Below, in pieces: positions 8,264-14,119 of a stretch of 16,953 nt of DNA (position 1 is its first letter; every line of letters starts with the position of its first letter). Both the position numbers and the translations under genes were made by a program. The DNA is from JAEYZS01 sp964469265. Its GTDB lineage: Bacteria > Bdellovibrionota > Bdellovibrionia > Bdellovibrionales > JAEYZS01. The notes below the pieces were generated by a model. That model saw only the letters and a list, made by a program, of their open reading frames with translations. It had not been told where the DNA came from and did not search any database. The stretch spans positions 1 through 16,953 of the forward strand of contig CAYXYF010000035.1 in the NCBI GenBank assembly GCA_964469265.1, written 5' to 3'.

Positions 8264-8824
8264 TTATTCTTCAGTGTTTTCTTTTTCAACTAAGGTTTTT
8301 AAGGAATCTAAACCTGTTTCAAAGGGTTGCCCGATAAGCATGTCCATGTCGTACATCACAAAAGCCAATCTGCCCATAAAGTTATTTTTACCAGACATAT
8401 TCCATTCAACATCTGTTGTGTTTTCTTTTGAGCTTAGACTTCTTAAAAATATCTCAGATGTATTTGTAACCTGGGAGGGCCAAAGAAATTCAAGCTTTAC
8501 GGTCACGTACTCATTGGGAGCTGATTCAACAATCTCTAAAGTCCCTTCCCCGAGATTTTCATCACCCCTCCAGTGAACTTTAGAACCCACACCTTCTTTT
8601 GGTCCCGAGTATTCTAAATCAGCATCGGGATCTAGGCTTAGCCATGGAGACCACTTCATTAACTCTTCTGCGCTATTGACGTGAGCGAAGATTTCTTCTG
8701 GGGAAGCATTTATCTCAGCGTTACGGGTGACTTTAAAGTCTGCTGGTTGAAACGCCACATAAGCGAAGAAAACAGTTAAAACTCCAAAGAACGCGATAAA
8801 AAACTTACGAACCCACTTCCACAT
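8264..8824 (-). CDS. SRPBCC (START-like, polyketide cyclase-type) protein with N-terminal membrane anchor
   Basis: 186 aa. Seen: one hydrophobic segment at residues 8-25 with basic residues before it, then a START/Bet v1-like domain. The domain starts with the typical KVTRNAEINASPEEIFAHV strand-helix, has WSPW (58-61), EYSGPKEGVGSKVHW and a C-terminal helix ending in the acidic tail. Family knowledge: such proteins bind small hydrophobic ligands, and the substrate is not predictable. The anchor places the domain outside the cytoplasmic membrane if the positive-inside rule holds. An AGGAAA SD lies about 10 nt before the ATG. It sits 34 bp downstream of the rhomboid gene on the same strand, so the two are probably co-transcribed. 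No terminator separates it from dnaE2. Confidence 0.85.
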   Translation of the reverse strand: MWKWVRKFFIAFFGVLTVFFAYVAFQPADFKVTRNAEINASPEEIFAHVNSAEELMKWSPWLSLDPDADLEYSGPKEGVGSKVHWRGDENLGEGTLEIVESAPNEYVTVKLEFLWPSQVTNTSEIFLRSLSSKENTTDVEWNMSGKNNFMGRLAFVMYDMDMLIGQPFETGLDSLKTLVEKENTEE

Positions 8825-8858
8825 AAATCTAATTTCCTAAAAACTTTTAGCTACTTAT

Positions 8859-9467
8859 TTAATAGTAATAACGGACTAAGCGCTTTCTTATTAAGAAGTA
8901 ATAAACAATTCCAATAAATGACCCACCAAGATGGGCGCCATGACCAATCGGGAGACCGCTGCCCCCAGCTTGCGCCACAAGCCCCCAAATATCTAGTCCG
9001 ATAAACGCCAGTGCGCCATAAAGAGCGGGAATCGGAATAATCCCCATAATAAGGATTCGCTCCTTTGGATATAACAATGAAAAAAGTAAAATTAGACCTG
9101 CAATCGCTCCTGAAGCACCGAGTGCCGGAAGCTCTGGTCTCCCCAACAAAAATGCTGAGACAACAGCGTGGCATAAGGAGCTGAATATACCCGCCAGCAA
9201 ATAAAATCCTAAAAATTTATTTCTTCCAAGCGTTCGATAAATAATAGGACCAAAGCTATTGAGAACAAACATGTTGATCAAAATATGAAGAAGCATGTTG
9301 TGAGAAAAGACCGAAGTTAAAAGAACCCATACACGGCCTGATGCGAGCGCTTCCCAGCTCACTAAGAAATTCAAATACATGAAGAAGTTTGAGTTCGCAC
9401 TAAACGGAATATTCCATAGTAAAAAAACTAAAATATTAATCGCAATAATGAACCGTATTGTAAACAT
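8859..9467 (-). CDS. Rhomboid-family intramembrane serine protease
   Basis: 202 aa integral membrane protein with about six hydrophobic segments. Seen: the catalytic serine in GASG (S119), the catalytic histidine in HGAHLGG (H179), and the conserved HNMLLHILINMFVLNSFGP region (56-73) that forms the L1/TM2 part of the active site. Known role: cleavage of transmembrane segments of membrane proteins within the bilayer; substrates are unknown. The basic C-terminal tail (RKRLVRY) should be cytoplasmic. There is no obvious SD before the ATG at 9467. Two TGTACA palindromes (9476-9481 and 9513-9518) lie in the upstream region, significance unknown. It likely forms a two-gene operon with the downstream SRPBCC gene. 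Confidence 0.93.
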   Translation of the reverse strand: MFTIRFIIAINILVFLLWNIPFSANSNFFMYLNFLVSWEALASGRVWVLLTSVFSHNMLLHILINMFVLNSFGPIIYRTLGRNKFLGFYLLAGIFSSLCHAVVSAFLLGRPELPALGASGAIAGLILLFSLLYPKERILIMGIIPIPALYGALAFIGLDIWGLVAQAGGSGLPIGHGAHLGGSFIGIVYYFLIRKRLVRYYY

Positions 9468-9525
9468 TAACTATTTGTACATGAATACAATAAAAAGAAC
9501 AATAGTTTTATCTGTACAAGGAACT

Positions 9526-9548
9526 TGAGCCCACAGACTGTAGGCTCA
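9526..9548 (-). terminator. Hairpin downstream of the small secreted-protein gene
   Basis: TGAGCC at 9526-9531 pairs with GGCTCA at 9543-9548 and can be extended inwards across one mismatch. On the minus strand it lies just after the stop of the 86-aa gene. The following bases (AAGTTCCTTG) are not a true T tract, so this may be a weak or Rho-assisted terminator or an mRNA 3' stabiliser. Confidence 0.45.
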
Positions 9549-9557
9549 GGAGAGAAA

Positions 9558-9818
9558 TTATTTTCTAGTTTTATCTCTTTTATTGTTTGTCTTCTTTGCA
9601 GCGCGCTTGCTCACTTCTTTTTTCTTTGCTTGCCTCTTCACTGCCTTCGGTTGCGGTACTGGTTCTTCTTCAGCGTAATCTGCCTCTAAATCACTACCTG
9701 CATCATAATCAAGAGACTCCTCTTGCTCATAATCTGTATGATTGTCTGCAAAGGAAGTATTTAAAGACATTCCGCTAATTAGCATTAAAGCGATGGTTGC
9801 ATAAATAAGTTTCTTCAT
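9558..9818 (-). CDS. Small secreted protein with acidic middle and Lys/Arg-rich C terminus
   Basis: 86 aa from the ATG at 9818. The frame is open from an ATG at 9827, but the SD AAGGAG (9828-9833) directly abuts that codon and is 9 nt before the 9818 ATG, which therefore is the start. Seen: a signal peptide (MKKLIYATIALMLISG...) with likely cleavage near SFA-DN, an acidic stretch rich in Asp, Glu and Tyr (EESLDYDAGSDLEADYAEEE), a short Pro hinge (PVPQP), then a strongly basic tail with Lys/Arg/Ala clusters. The charge polarity suggests binding to an anionic surface or self-association, which is inference only. No known domain recognised. Confidence 0.8.
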   Translation of the reverse strand: MKKLIYATIALMLISGMSLNTSFADNHTDYEQEESLDYDAGSDLEADYAEEEPVPQPKAVKRQAKKKEVSKRAAKKTNNKRDKTRK

Positions 9819-9922
9819 TCGGGTCATCTCCTTGTGTGTGATGATAGCTCTTCCATAGAGCCATATGATTTACACCAGTACAATTTTAGCCACAGTCCCA
9901 ATTTATTTTCTACAGTTTCGAG

Positions 9923-10002
9923 GTCTAGCCTACTAAGGTAAGATGTGCCTTCATATATTTACTTTTAAGTCGCATTAGTTCGTTACTATCACTGGGCTAG
10001 AC
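9923..10002. repeat. 8-bp inverted repeat GTCTAGCC / GGCTAGAC in an intergenic region
   Basis: Perfect 8-bp arms at 9923-9930 and 9995-10002 lie within the 261-bp space between the secreted-protein gene and the YchJ-like gene. Apart from this repeat and the candidate promoter at 10014-10042 I see nothing else in that space. The 64-bp separation makes a simple hairpin unlikely; paired protein-binding sites are possible. Confidence 0.35.
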
Positions 10003-10013
10003 TGTAATTTTGT

Positions 10014-10042
10014 TTGTCTTGACAGAGGTTGCATTCTATAAC
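10014..10042 (+). promoter_or_regulatory. Candidate promoter of the YchJ-like gene
   Basis: TTGTCT (10014-10019, 4/6) is separated by 17 bp from TATAAC (10037-10042, 5/6). Predicted transcription starts near 10049, giving a leader of about 30 nt that contains the SD AAGGAG at 10069-10074. A perfect TTGACA at 10019-10024 also exists but is only 12 bp from the same -10. Confidence 0.45.
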
Positions 10043-10079
10043 TTTAGGGACATAAACAAATCGTCCTTAAGGAGACCCC

Positions 10080-10601
10080 ATGCAGTGTCCGTGCGGAACA
10101 GAAAAAGATTATAGCGTTTGTTGCGAACCCTTTATAAATGGAAGCACACTCTCCGAAACCGCTGAACAACTTATGCGTTCGCGCTACACAGCCTATGCAA
10201 AAAATAATATCGATTATATTAAACAGACATTGGCACCCGAATCTCTTTCAGAGTTTGATGAGCCAGCTTCAAAGAAGTGGGCCGAGAGTGCAACGTGGTT
10301 GGGTCTTCAAATATTAGATACAAAGAAGGGAACCGCAGAAGATAAATCTGGAACGGTCGAATTTATTGCGAAGTACAACGACGGTACGGATACATTAGAG
10401 CATCACGAAGTATCAACATTTAGAAAAAATAAAGGCAAGTGGGTTTTTGTCGATGGCGACGCACACACACATAAAGAGGGTGAGCCTCACCACCACCATA
10501 AACAAGAGACCGTCGTGAGAGACTCACCAAAAATCGGAAGAAATGATCCGTGCCCTTGCGGAAGTGGAAAGAAATATAAAAAGTGCTGCGCTAGCCTTTA
10601 A
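10080..10601 (+). CDS. YchJ-family (UPF0225) protein with two SEC-C zinc motifs
   Basis: 173 aa cytoplasmic protein. Seen: an N-terminal SEC-C-like motif (C3, C5, C14, C15), the typical LMRSRYTAYAKNNIDYI helix, an NTF2-like beta-rich middle (AESATWLGLQILD, GTVEFIAKY), and a C-terminal SEC-C motif CPCGSGKKYKKCC (C158, C160, C169, C170) like the zinc-binding tail of SecA. Between them is a His-rich linker with H129, H131 and H137-140, which could bind additional metal. The family function is unknown; SEC-C motifs bind zinc and often contact protein or nucleic-acid partners. A strong SD lies 5 nt before the ATG. Its 3' end overlaps the end of the convergent small membrane-protein gene by 11 bp. 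Confidence 0.9.
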   Translation: MQCPCGTEKDYSVCCEPFINGSTLSETAEQLMRSRYTAYAKNNIDYIKQTLAPESLSEFDEPASKKWAESATWLGLQILDTKKGTAEDKSGTVEFIAKYNDGTDTLEHHEVSTFRKNKGKWVFVDGDAHTHKEGEPHHHHKQETVVRDSPKIGRNDPCPCGSGKKYKKCCASL

Positions 10602-10827
10602 AGTAGTTCCTGATTTTTCTAACCACAAAGATTGCTCCCACGGCCATAGCAATTTGCCTCCAAGGAAGCTCTTTACCTTTATCAATTCCGCGTCGGACAG
10701 TATGAGCTCTCCGAGAGGGCTTATCGATCTTTGTCGCCAAATCATTTAAGGAGTCGCGAAGTTTTGAAACACTTCGGTGCGCATTCGTTTCAGCTCTGTG
10801 CATGTCTAGTTCGTCATTGGAGTTCAT
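10591..10827 (-). CDS. Small tail-anchored membrane protein, YqjD/ElaB-like
   Basis: 78 aa. Seen: a hydrophilic helical N-terminal part (about 50 residues, charged, with HRSVSKLRDSLNDLATKID), then PWRQIAMAVGAIFVVRKIRNYF as a single C-terminal membrane segment with basic residues behind it. This architecture, including the PW before the membrane helix, resembles DUF883 proteins (YqjD, ElaB) that tether ribosomes or other partners to the inner membrane in E. coli. The resemblance is architectural, not certain homology. SD AAAGGAG lies 6 nt before the ATG. It overlaps the upstream DUF1469-like gene by 14 nt, so the pair is translationally linked, as in the E. coli yqjD-yqjE neighbourhood. Confidence 0.75.
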   Translation of the reverse strand: MNSNDELDMHRAETNAHRSVSKLRDSLNDLATKIDKPSRRAHTVRRGIDKGKELPWRQIAMAVGAIFVVRKIRNYFKG

Positions 10828-11320
10828 GGGCCTCTCCTTTAATTGTGTTTTTTAAATTGCGAAGTTCCGCGGCAATTATTCTCTTTTCTTTTTCGATGGT
10901 TCGCTTGGTGTTCGAAAAATCAAGGTCCATTTTCTTAAAGCGTCGAGCGGCGCTTGAAATACCTATTCCTCCGAGGACTGCTAAAGCTCCACCCACAATC
11001 AAAGCACTGAGCCAGTACTGGCCGCCCAATAAAATACCTAACCCAATGACAAGAAAGGCTAATAAAGGGACTGTACTAAGGGCGATTAGTACTGAGTAAG
11101 CTAAAAGCTTCTTAGACTCTTCTTCGATTTTAGATTTCGTTTTTTTAAATTCTGAAATCACAAGATCTAAGTCACTTAAGATAAGCTCTTTAGTTGAACT
11201 ACTTATATCGCCTAAAATCTCTGTGTAAGATTTGCCTTCGTCTTTTTTTAGTTCCTCATGAAGTTGATTACGTTGTGAATCTGGTCTTCTCGGAAATTTT
11301 GACTCTATAAATGGGTCCAT
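10814..11320 (-). CDS. DUF1469/YqjE-like (phage holin superfamily 3) membrane protein
   Basis: 168 aa from the ATG at 11320, which has AAGGA 6 nt upstream; an in-frame ATG at 11338 lacks an SD. Seen: a charged N-terminal region (ELKKDEGKSYTEILGDISSSTKELILSDLDLVISEFKK type helix), two hydrophobic segments around residues 75-100 and 105-123 separated by a short GGQYW turn, then a basic, coiled-coil-like cytoplasmic tail. This is the DUF1469 (Holin-X/YqjE) layout; despite the name there is no evidence for phage lysis here. It is co-transcribed with the YqjD-like small protein. The function of the family is unsettled, often linked with stationary phase or envelope stress. Confidence 0.75.
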   Translation of the reverse strand: MDPFIESKFPRRPDSQRNQLHEELKKDEGKSYTEILGDISSSTKELILSDLDLVISEFKKTKSKIEEESKKLLAYSVLIALSTVPLLAFLVIGLGILLGGQYWLSALIVGGALAVLGGIGISSAARRFKKMDLDFSNTKRTIEKEKRIIAAELRNLKNTIKGEAHELQ

Positions 11321-11358
11321 ACCTCTTCCTTTCAACATTATTTAAATTTGTTCTGCAC

Positions 11359-11395
11359 GCTAGAAGCATACTCTGCGAGCGCGAAGCGTTCTAGC
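11359..11395. repeat. 7-bp inverted repeat GCTAGAA / TTCTAGC upstream of the first lipoprotein
   Basis: Arms at 11359-11365 and 11389-11395 enclose a GC-rich loop of 23 nt. It lies between the start of the DUF1469-like gene and the first lipoprotein, so it could be an operator shared by divergent promoters. TCTAGCC also occurs at 9924-9930 and, on the other strand, at 9995-10001. Confidence 0.35.
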
Positions 11396-11535
11396 CATTC
11401 AAAGACTTATGATGATTTCTATAAATCCAATTTTATTTTATGTAATGTTGTTCAAAAAACATTTTCTCACCTCCAGCTTTCAAAGTTTCTGCTAAGAACG
11501 GCTCAACAAATAAAGAAAAAGGAGAAGAAAATATT

Positions 11536-12033
11536 ATGAAAGTTTTTTTAGCTATCGCCGCACTGACAATTACTCTATCAAGCTGCTCGGTAAAATACGA
11601 CGAAGAGCTTCAAGAAAAGTACCAGCGCTCAAACTTACAAGACGGGTCCTCTCAAAGTGCCATCACCAGTAAATGTGGCCGCTCAAATTTAGCTTTGGGC
11701 GAGCGAGAAAAACATGAATTTTCTGGCAATAAATTTATAAGAACAAAAATACTTTATTCTGATATTCCCTGCGAGAATGAGATCGGAACCATCGTACACT
11801 CGGGCACATTCGGTAATGATAACAATCCCGTTGTTGAGGAAGTTTTGATTCACGCCAAGGAAGAAAAATTCACAAAGTACCTTAACGAAAACTCTATCTG
11901 TAACTTTTCTGCCTATCATACAGGACAAAGAATCCGCTTTAGAGGACAGTTAGTTGAGAGTTGCCCAAAGAATGAAGTTCCGACAGACCACTTCCGAGCA
12001 GTTCATCAATTGTTAAGTGATTTAGTGGATTGA
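11536..12033 (+). CDS. Lipoprotein with four conserved cysteines (paralogue 1)
   Basis: 165 aa, no known domain recognised. Seen: a lipoprotein signal peptide with lipobox LSSC (lipidated C17), then a beta-rich domain with four further cysteines at 47, 79, 122 and 143, fit for two disulphides in the periplasm or on the surface. It is clearly paralogous to the next gene. Shared positions include the KC after residue 45, E/KFxGNxFxR, a Cys followed by xNExG, a Cys about 21 before CP, and NxVP after CP. It lacks the C-terminal coiled coil of the neighbour. SD GGAG lies 11 nt before the ATG. Downstream, 167 bp separate it from its paralogue. Confidence 0.85.
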   Translation: MKVFLAIAALTITLSSCSVKYDEELQEKYQRSNLQDGSSQSAITSKCGRSNLALGEREKHEFSGNKFIRTKILYSDIPCENEIGTIVHSGTFGNDNNPVVEEVLIHAKEEKFTKYLNENSICNFSAYHTGQRIRFRGQLVESCPKNEVPTDHFRAVHQLLSDLVD

Positions 12034-12081
12034 TAGTCCTTGGATAAAGATGTGGCGTTTTTTAAAAAAGACAAATTCAAT

Positions 12082-12108
12082 TTTGTTGATATTGGCATAA
12101 CCAACAAA
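12082..12108. repeat. Inverted repeat TTTGTTG / CAACAAA before the second lipoprotein gene
   Basis: Perfect 7-bp arms at 12082-12088 and 12102-12108 with a 13-nt loop, about 95 bp before the second lipoprotein ATG. A nested alternative, TTGG-CATAA-CCAA, occupies 12092-12104. There is no T tract, so it reads better as an operator than as a terminator. Confidence 0.35.
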
Positions 12109-12200
12109 TTAGGTTCGAAAAAAAGATTCCCCTGCTAACATCCCGTGATCAAGGACAACAATACGCTTTTTAGCTAAACAGCAATAAGGAGAAATATCTA

Positions 12201-13082
12201 ATGAAAACCAAGACACAAAAAATATTAGTAAGCTTTGCGCTTCTAACATCTTTTTCACTGATTGGCTGCTCGGAGGACGCCAAAGAGGCTATACAAAACG
12301 TAGCTGATGCCCCCACTCTTCAAGGTGAATTCACCAATAAGTGTAGTTCCTCAATGCTGTTAGATGCTTCAGAGCAGACCAGCTATAAGTTTGAAGGCAA
12401 CCAGTTCACAAGATCACAGGTTTTCTTTTCTGAAGACGACTGCGTAAATGAAGCTGGAAGAATTGAATACGTCGGCGACTTCACTGCTGAAGAGAATTAT
12501 GAAGACACTGCAACCGTAGGAGGAGATCTTAATATCGAAGTCACTGGAGCAAAGATCATTCCTAAGACTGATGGACTGGCTACCGCATTAAACGCCATTA
12601 ATTTTTGCGGTGTTAATAATTATGAAAGTGGTAAGGAAGTAGAACTAACTGGTGTACAAACACGCGGTCTTTGCCCGATTGATAATGTTCCAGCAAAGCT
12701 TTACACCACTTATAGAACAGATGACATAAACCTTTATCTTGCGGATACAGATCTAGGTTCTATGGCCAATGTTGATCTTCGTCGTAATGATGACATTAAG
12801 TACCGTCAGTACTATACGGATGAAGAGGCCGTTGCAGCTAAAGAAGAAGAAAATCGCCTAAAGGCTGAGGCAGAGCAAGCAGTGGATGAAGTCCAATCTG
12901 AGACAGAACAGGCTGCTGACCAAGCAAGAGCTGAAATTGACGAGGCTGCACAAAACATCGAAGAAGAAGCTCAAGAGGTCGAACGCGATACGCGTGATAT
13001 GGGCGATCGAGCAGCTGCGGAAACTCGAGAGGCCGTTAATGAGGCCGAGGCAGAGATCAGATCCGAAACCGATGATGAGTAA
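12201..13082 (+). CDS. Lipoprotein with four conserved cysteines and charged coiled-coil tail (paralogue 2)
   Basis: 293 aa. Seen: a lipoprotein signal with lipobox LIGC (C23), a 4-Cys domain (C48, C81, C136, C158) whose spacing and surrounding residues match the preceding gene, then a linker and a C-terminal segment (about 206-293) almost entirely of Glu, Ala, Asp, Gln, Arg and Val. That segment should form a long acidic coiled coil or amphipathic helix reminiscent of LEA/apolipoprotein-like repeats. It has no aromatic residues after Y205. Function is not recognised. Inference: an outer-membrane-anchored domain with a helical rod reaching through the periplasm or to a partner. SD AGGAG lies 9 nt before the ATG. 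A strong terminator follows the gene. Confidence 0.88.
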   Translation: MKTKTQKILVSFALLTSFSLIGCSEDAKEAIQNVADAPTLQGEFTNKCSSSMLLDASEQTSYKFEGNQFTRSQVFFSEDDCVNEAGRIEYVGDFTAEENYEDTATVGGDLNIEVTGAKIIPKTDGLATALNAINFCGVNNYESGKEVELTGVQTRGLCPIDNVPAKLYTTYRTDDINLYLADTDLGSMANVDLRRNDDIKYRQYYTDEEAVAAKEEENRLKAEAEQAVDEVQSETEQAADQARAEIDEAAQNIEEEAQEVERDTRDMGDRAAAETREAVNEAEAEIRSETDDE

Positions 13083-13099
13083 CCCTTCTTTTGTCCGAG

Positions 13100-13124
13100 T
13101 TGCCTAAGCTTTTAGCTTAGGCAA
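13100..13124. repeat. Perfect 10-bp hairpin after the second lipoprotein gene
   Basis: TTGCCTAAGC (13100-13109), loop TTTTA, GCTTAGGCAA (13115-13124). No T tract follows, and a canonical terminator comes 16 bp later, so this may protect the mRNA 3' end or act as a first pause hairpin. Confidence 0.7.
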
Positions 13125-13140
13125 TATCGCACCCTACGAG

Positions 13141-13172
13141 GCTCAAGGTCGTAAAGACTTTGGGCTTTTTTT
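13141..13172 (+). terminator. Rho-independent terminator of the lipoprotein operon
   Basis: GCTCAAGGTC (13141-13150) pairs over 10 positions, two of them G-U, with GACTTTGGGC (13156-13165) around a GTAAA loop and is followed by seven T. Confidence 0.85.
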
Positions 13173-13213
13173 AATTCTACTATTGATAATGACTCTAATC
13201 TCTCTTACGCTCA

Positions 13214-13219
13214 TATAAT
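13214..13219 (+). promoter_or_regulatory. -10 box for the 79-aa protein gene
   Basis: Perfect TATAAT at 13214-13219, 22 bp before the ATG, in the 69-bp space after the terminator. No good -35 at 16-18 bp; TTGATA at 13183-13188 is too far (25 bp). Predicted leader about 16 nt with GAGG as SD. Confidence 0.45.
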
Positions 13220-13241
13220 AATTTAACACGACGAGGTCAGT

Positions 13242-13481
13242 ATGTCGGAAGATTTAAAAGCCGAAATTGAAAGATTAAAAAAAGAAAATGAGGCTTTAAA
13301 AAAGCCTGCCAGAGGAACCCTTTCAATGAAAGTCAGCGAAAAGGGCGCACTGTCTGTTTATGGAATGGGAAGATTCCCAGTGACCCTTTATAAAGAGCAG
13401 TGGTTAAAGCTTTTAGGCATTGCAGATGAAATTAAAGCTTTCATTGCAGAAAACGAAGGTAAATTAAAGACCAAAGATTGA
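13242..13481 (+). CDS. Conserved 79-aa protein of unknown function (GRFPVTLYxEQW family)
   Basis: Seen: a short heptad-like N-terminal helix rich in Lys, Glu and Leu (2-21), a Pro-containing hinge, then a compact block 31-58 with VSEKGALSVYGMGRFPVTLY and EQW (52-54), and a charged C-terminal helix. From memory, very similar small proteins occur in many unrelated bacteria with near-invariant SVYGxGRFPVTLYKEQW, but none has a defined role that I know. The block looks like a small beta-hairpin-plus-helix module, and the N-terminal helix suggests oligomers. It has its own promoter and starts after a strong terminator, so it is probably monocistronic. No signal peptide; cytoplasmic. Confidence 0.85.
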   Translation: MSEDLKAEIERLKKENEALKKPARGTLSMKVSEKGALSVYGMGRFPVTLYKEQWLKLLGIADEIKAFIAENEGKLKTKD

Positions 13482-13552
13482 GTCTTCAAATTTTGAGTTT
13501 TTGAAATATCTAAAAAACGAAAAGCTTGTTCCTTATTTTTTGAGCTATTATG

Positions 13553-13571
13553 GGCCCTCACAAGGAGGGTC
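13553..13571 (+). promoter_or_regulatory. Hairpin covering the SD of the Asp/Tyr-rich protein gene
   Basis: GGCCCTC (13553-13559) pairs with GAGGGTC (13565-13571), one G-U, around ACAAG. The right arm contains most of the SD AAGGAGG (13562-13568) for the ATG at 13574, so translation may depend on opening the stem. Confidence 0.4.
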
Positions 13572-13573
13572 TA

Positions 13574-13727
13574 ATGAAGAAATCCATTACAAAACTAAGT
13601 AAGTACGATTACTGCGAATGGGAAAGAGTTCCGCTCTTTGGTCACTCATTCCCGCTAGATGATTACTTTAACGATAACCTTGATCACTTCTACGACGAAG
13701 ATGACTATTACGATTATGACGATCAGC
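13574..13727 (+). CDS. Asp/Tyr-rich small protein, interrupted by an assembly gap (partial)
   Basis: The ATG at 13574 has a strong AAGGAGG five nt upstream; an earlier in-frame ATG at 13550 lies before the SD and is rejected. Fifty-one residues are visible before the N run. The first 30 are mixed (MKKSITKLSKYDYCEWERVP...), then comes an extremely acidic, aromatic run of Asp, Tyr, Asn and Phe (residues 29-51). No signal peptide and no recognised domain. The frame happens to stay open through the N and ends at 13855, but nothing can be concluded about the true length. The repetitive GAY/TAY codons probably caused the assembly break. Bases after the gap (GATGCGCC followed by six T) look like the right arm and T tract of its terminator. 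Confidence 0.6.
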
Positions 13728-13827
13728 NNNNNNNNNNNNNNNNNNNNNNNNNNNNNNNNNNNNNNNNNNNNNNNNNNNNNNNNNNNNNNNNNNNNNNNNN
13801 NNNNNNNNNNNNNNNNNNNNNNNNNNN
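13728..13827. other. Assembly gap of exactly 100 N
   Basis: A round 100-N run is the usual placeholder for a scaffold gap of unknown size. It hides the end of the Asp/Tyr-rich gene, and any number of further bases or genes could be missing here. Confidence 0.97.
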
Positions 13828-13864
13828 TGATGCGCCTTTTTTAAATCCCAAATAAATCTTTTAT

Positions 13865-14041
13865 TTAAGACTCAGTTTCTCGAGTTGTATCTCTTCTTTG
13901 GTTGCCTGTTGTATCATTTCTGTTAGGGTCGTTTTGATTTGACCCCTGGTTTGTACCACCTTGCTGTCTTTGTCCTTCGTTGTTATTTTGTTGATTCTTG
14001 TTGTTGTTGTTATTTGGGTTTTGCTGATTGTTATTAGGCAT
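13865..14041 (-). CDS. Asn/Gln-rich 58-aa mini-protein (MPNNNQQ paralogue A)
   Basis: Found by reading the minus strand: ATG at 14041 with AAGGAG 6 nt upstream, 58 codons, TAA at 13865. The sequence starts MPNNNQQNPNNNNNKNQQ and continues with Asn, Gln, Gly, Arg and Thr, ending RRDTTRETES. There is no hydrophobic core, so it is expected to be disordered and cytoplasmic. Its first seven residues are identical to those of the next upstream minus-strand gene, which also has a strong SD; a shared start plus good SDs argue that both are real genes. Asn comes mostly from AAC/AAT codons, so part of the composition could reflect a triplet repeat. Function unknown. Confidence 0.7.
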   Translation of the reverse strand: MPNNNQQNPNNNNNKNQQNNNEGQRQQGGTNQGSNQNDPNRNDTTGNQRRDTTRETES

Positions 14042-14075
14042 ATTTTGCTCCTTTTTGATTAAGTTTAGAAAAATA

Positions 14076-14104
14076 AAAGAAGGTAGCCCTTGGCTACCTT
14101 CTTT
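14076..14104 (-). terminator. Strong terminator between the two MPNNNQQ genes
   Basis: A perfect 13-bp stem: AAAGAAGGTAGCC (14076-14088), loop of 3, GGCTACCTTCTTT (14092-14104). On the minus strand it is followed by TATTTTT, so it ends the transcript of the 38-aa gene. The two paralogues are therefore separate transcription units. Confidence 0.85.
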
Positions 14105-14119
14105 ATTCGTTTAGACGCA

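Noticed and set aside
8851..9174. Minus-strand 107-codon frame within the rhomboid gene
   Set aside because: A different frame of the same strand; the rhomboid frame carries GASG and HGAH motifs and explains the region.
9587..9778. 63-codon plus-strand frame antisense to the small secreted protein
   Set aside because: The minus strand has the SD, signal peptide and clear composition; this is a shadow.
10814..11320. Phage holin indicating a prophage
   Set aside because: The DUF1469/YqjE layout with a YqjD-like partner is a housekeeping membrane pair; no phage structural, lysis or integrase genes are nearby.
11348..11539. 63-codon plus-strand frame before the first lipoprotein
   Set aside because: No SD, composition unlike its neighbours, and it overlaps the inverted repeat and the lipoprotein leader.
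12110..12130. GGTTCGA-containing stretch as a possible tRNA T-arm
   Set aside because: No acceptor or anticodon stems can be formed around it; it is followed by an A run.
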